The notes under the pieces: generated by a model
What the model was told of the DNA's origin: nothing
The model's input: the letters and a program-made list of their open reading frames with translations, nothing else
Databases searched by the model: none
Assembly (NCBI GenBank): GCA_944343275.1
Contig: CALVMH010000014.1
Span: forward strand, 1 to 44,680
Direction of reading: 5' to 3'
Source of the DNA: an uncultured Clostridia bacterium
Lineage (GTDB): Bacteria; Bacillota; Clostridia; Christensenellales; Borkfalkiaceae
Length of the DNA: 44,680 nt
Shown: positions 43,390 to 44,680 of the stretch, one piece after another
Layout: each line of letters opens with the position of its first letter
Numbering within the stretch: the first letter of the stretch is position 1
Translations under genes and position numbers: made by a program

Positions 43390-43450
43390 GGTTCACACGT
43401 TTTCTTTCAAACTGATGAAAGAAAACGTCGTGATTTTGAGAGATGACCCA
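43390..43450 (+). ncRNA. Hairpin element, copy 2 (candidate structured RNA)
   Basis: GGTTCACAC, arm GTTTTCTTTCA, loop AACTGA, perfect complement TGAAAGAAAAC, then GTC-GTGA-T-TTTGA and a linker to ACCCA. A small stem TGCAC-GGC-GTGCA (43452-43464) follows. It ends 55 bases before the second GMP synthase start, so it lies in that gene's leader if transcription passes through. Confidence 0.55.
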
Positions 43451-43505
43451 TTGCACGGCGTGCATTTCTTTTGCAAAATCAGAAATATCACATAAGGAGA
43501 GAGCT

Positions 43506-44483
43506 ATGAGCAACAAAAGACCGGAAAGCATGGAGCGCATCACAAACGAGGCGCTTGCGAATGCGTTCATTGCGGAACAGGTGGCAGCCGTCAAGGCGCA
43601 GGTGGGGGACAAAAAGGTGCTTCTCGCCCTTTCGGGCGGTGTGGATTCCTCCGTCGTCGCCGCCCTTCTCATCAAGGCGATCGGCAAAAATCTCGTCTGC
43701 GTGCACGTCAACCACGGACTTTTGAGAAAGGGCGAGCCCGAGCAGGTCGTCGAGGTGTTCCGCAATCAGATGAACGCCAACCTCGTCTATGTGGACGCGG
43801 TGGACAGATTCCTCGATAAACTTGCAGGCATCGTTGAACCCGAACGCAAGCGCAAAATCATCGGCGCGGAGTTCATCCGCGTCTTTGAGGAGGAGGCAAG
43901 AAAGCAGCAGGGGATCGAGTTTCTGGCGCAGGGCACCATCTATCCCGACATCCTGGAGAGCGGTCCCGTCAAGGCGCATCACAATGTGGGCGGGCTGCCC
44001 GACGATCTCAAATTCGAACTTGTCGAACCGCTGAAATTCCTCTTTAAGGATGAAGTGCGCGTTGTCGGAAAGGCTTTGGGGCTTCCCGACGGCATGGTCT
44101 ACCGCCAGCCCTTCCCCGGACCCGGTCTGGGCGTCCGGTGTCTGGGCGCCATCACGCGCGACAGGCTGGAAGCCGTGCGCGAATCGGACGCCATCCTCAG
44201 GGAGGAGTTTGCCAAGAACGGGCTGGAGGGCAAGGTGTGGCAGTACTTCACCATCGTTCCCGACTTCAAGTCGGTGGGGGTGAAGGAGGGCAAGCGTTCT
44301 TTCGAGTGGCCCGTCATTATCCGCGCCGTCAACACGCGCGACGCCATGACCGCCACGGTGGAAGACGTTCCCTTCGCGCTTCTCGAACACATCACCGAAC
44401 GCATCACGCACGAGGTGAAGGGGGTCAATCGTGTCCTGTATGACCTCACCCCCAAGCCCACGGGAACGATCGAGTGGGAATAA
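43506..44483 (+). CDS. GMP synthase paralogue lacking the glutaminase domain
   Basis: The 325-residue protein has only the ATP pyrophosphatase and dimerisation domains of GMP synthase: P-loop SGGVDS from Ser43, [38 protein letters not shown] and the terminal GTIEWE. All motifs look intact. Without an amidotransferase domain it could use free ammonia, or borrow a glutaminase as in the split archaeal enzyme; none is encoded nearby. An N-terminal extension of about 30 residues precedes the P-loop domain. AAGGAGAG lies 5 bases before the ATG. It follows a full-length guaA after a 318-base structured gap. Confidence 0.93.
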   Translation: MSNKRPESMERITNEALANAFIAEQVAAVKAQVGDKKVLLALSGGVDSSVVAALLIKAIGKNLVCVHVNHGLLRKGEPEQVVEVFRNQMNANLVYVDAVDRFLDKLAGIVEPERKRKIIGAEFIRVFEEEARKQQGIEFLAQGTIYPDILESGPVKAHHNVGGLPDDLKFELVEPLKFLFKDEVRVVGKALGLPDGMVYRQPFPGPGLGVRCLGAITRDRLEAVRESDAILREEFAKNGLEGKVWQYFTIVPDFKSVGVKEGKRSFEWPVIIRAVNTRDAMTATVEDVPFALLEHITERITHEVKGVNRVLYDLTPKPTGTIEWE

Positions 44484-44513
44484 GTTCACGAATTTTCTCG
44501 CGCAAAGGCAATG

Positions 44514-44652
44514 CCTTCCCCCTCGGGGGAAGGTGGCAGGCGAGGAACGAGCCTGACGGATGAGGGGGTACACAGGGAACCGTTTTCCGTTCTTTCCCCC
44601 TCATCAGTCCCTTCGGGACAGCCGTCTTGGCGGCGCAAGGGGAACGCCGCCA
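44514..44652. repeat. Hairpin-rich intergenic repeat at the window end
   Basis: After the last gene come nested dyads: CCTTCCCC/GGGGAAGG around CTCG (44514-44533), GATGAGGGGG (44559-44568) with CCCCCTCATC (44596-44605), GTCCC/GGGAC around TTC (44607-44619), and TGGCGGCG/CGCCGCCA (44628-44652). This style of palindromic, CCTTCCCC-starting element is common between genes in Clostridia. It contains no open frame I would call a gene, and it may continue beyond the window. Confidence 0.7.
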
Positions 44653-44680
44653 GCGGTCACGGTTTTTGCCCGCAATGGCA

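Noticed and set aside
43142-43765. 207-residue minus-strand frame across the guaA intergenic region
   Set aside because: Its ends are complements of the two GMP synthases, and the two hairpin elements fall in different frames, so it is not a conserved protein.

Overview
The window looks like a chromosomal segment of a Gram-positive, fairly GC-rich member of the Clostridia, probably an uncultured gut lineage. This rests on many lipobox signal peptides, strong AGGAGG-type ribosome binding sites, TTGnnn-17-TATAAT promoters, the Bacillota-style prs-pth-mfd order followed by a PrsA-like lipoprotein, the lepA-hemW neighbourhood, and a large multi-gene glycan operon with an MsmEFG-type ABC importer. 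The species cannot be named from sequence alone. No tRNA, rRNA, transposase, phage gene or CRISPR array was seen.

Layout. Positions 1-462 hold a tandem repeat with an embedded terminator and the promoter of a secreted GH51 arabinofuranosidase (463-2868). Positions 3151-11395 are housekeeping genes: prs, pth, mfd, a PrsA-like lipoprotein, uppP and a 50-residue protein. Positions 11534-33468 form a plant-glycan island around a divergent control region (13713-13878). An AraC regulator and a PHP-domain protein are read leftward. Twelve genes are read rightward: a GH43 lipoprotein, a 1542-residue lipoprotein with four repeated modules, an ABC ATPase with a large coiled-coil insertion, a solute-binding protein, two permeases, an RDD-like membrane protein, a beta-phosphoglucomutase, GH127, GH78, an SGNH esterase and MgtC. 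A strong bidirectional terminator closes the operon. Positions 33565-44483 return to housekeeping: a glycerophosphodiesterase with a probably leaderless mRNA, lepA, a single-domain MGMT, hemW, a membrane-anchored papain-like hydrolase, a small lipoprotein, an unknown membrane protein, guaB, guaA and a second GMP synthase lacking the glutaminase domain.

How the island may work (inference): the lipoprotein GH51 and GH43 enzymes trim arabinan or arabinosylated pectin side chains outside the cell, and the modular lipoprotein may bind the polymer. The ABC importer brings in oligosaccharides. The GH127 beta-L-arabinofuranosidase, GH78 rhamnosidase and SGNH esterase, which lack signal peptides, finish degradation in the cytoplasm. 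The AraC protein, whose own promoter carries a perfect dyad, is the likely switch.

The least ordinary items are: (1) the MalK/MsmK-like ATPase with about 250 coiled-coil-rich residues inserted between its Q-loop and signature motif; (2) the modular lipoprotein, with a near-identical 365-bp internal repeat and a nine-G tract; and (3) two copies of a hairpin element upstream of the second GMP synthase whose loop and flanks match while the 11-bp stems differ completely yet stay perfectly paired.
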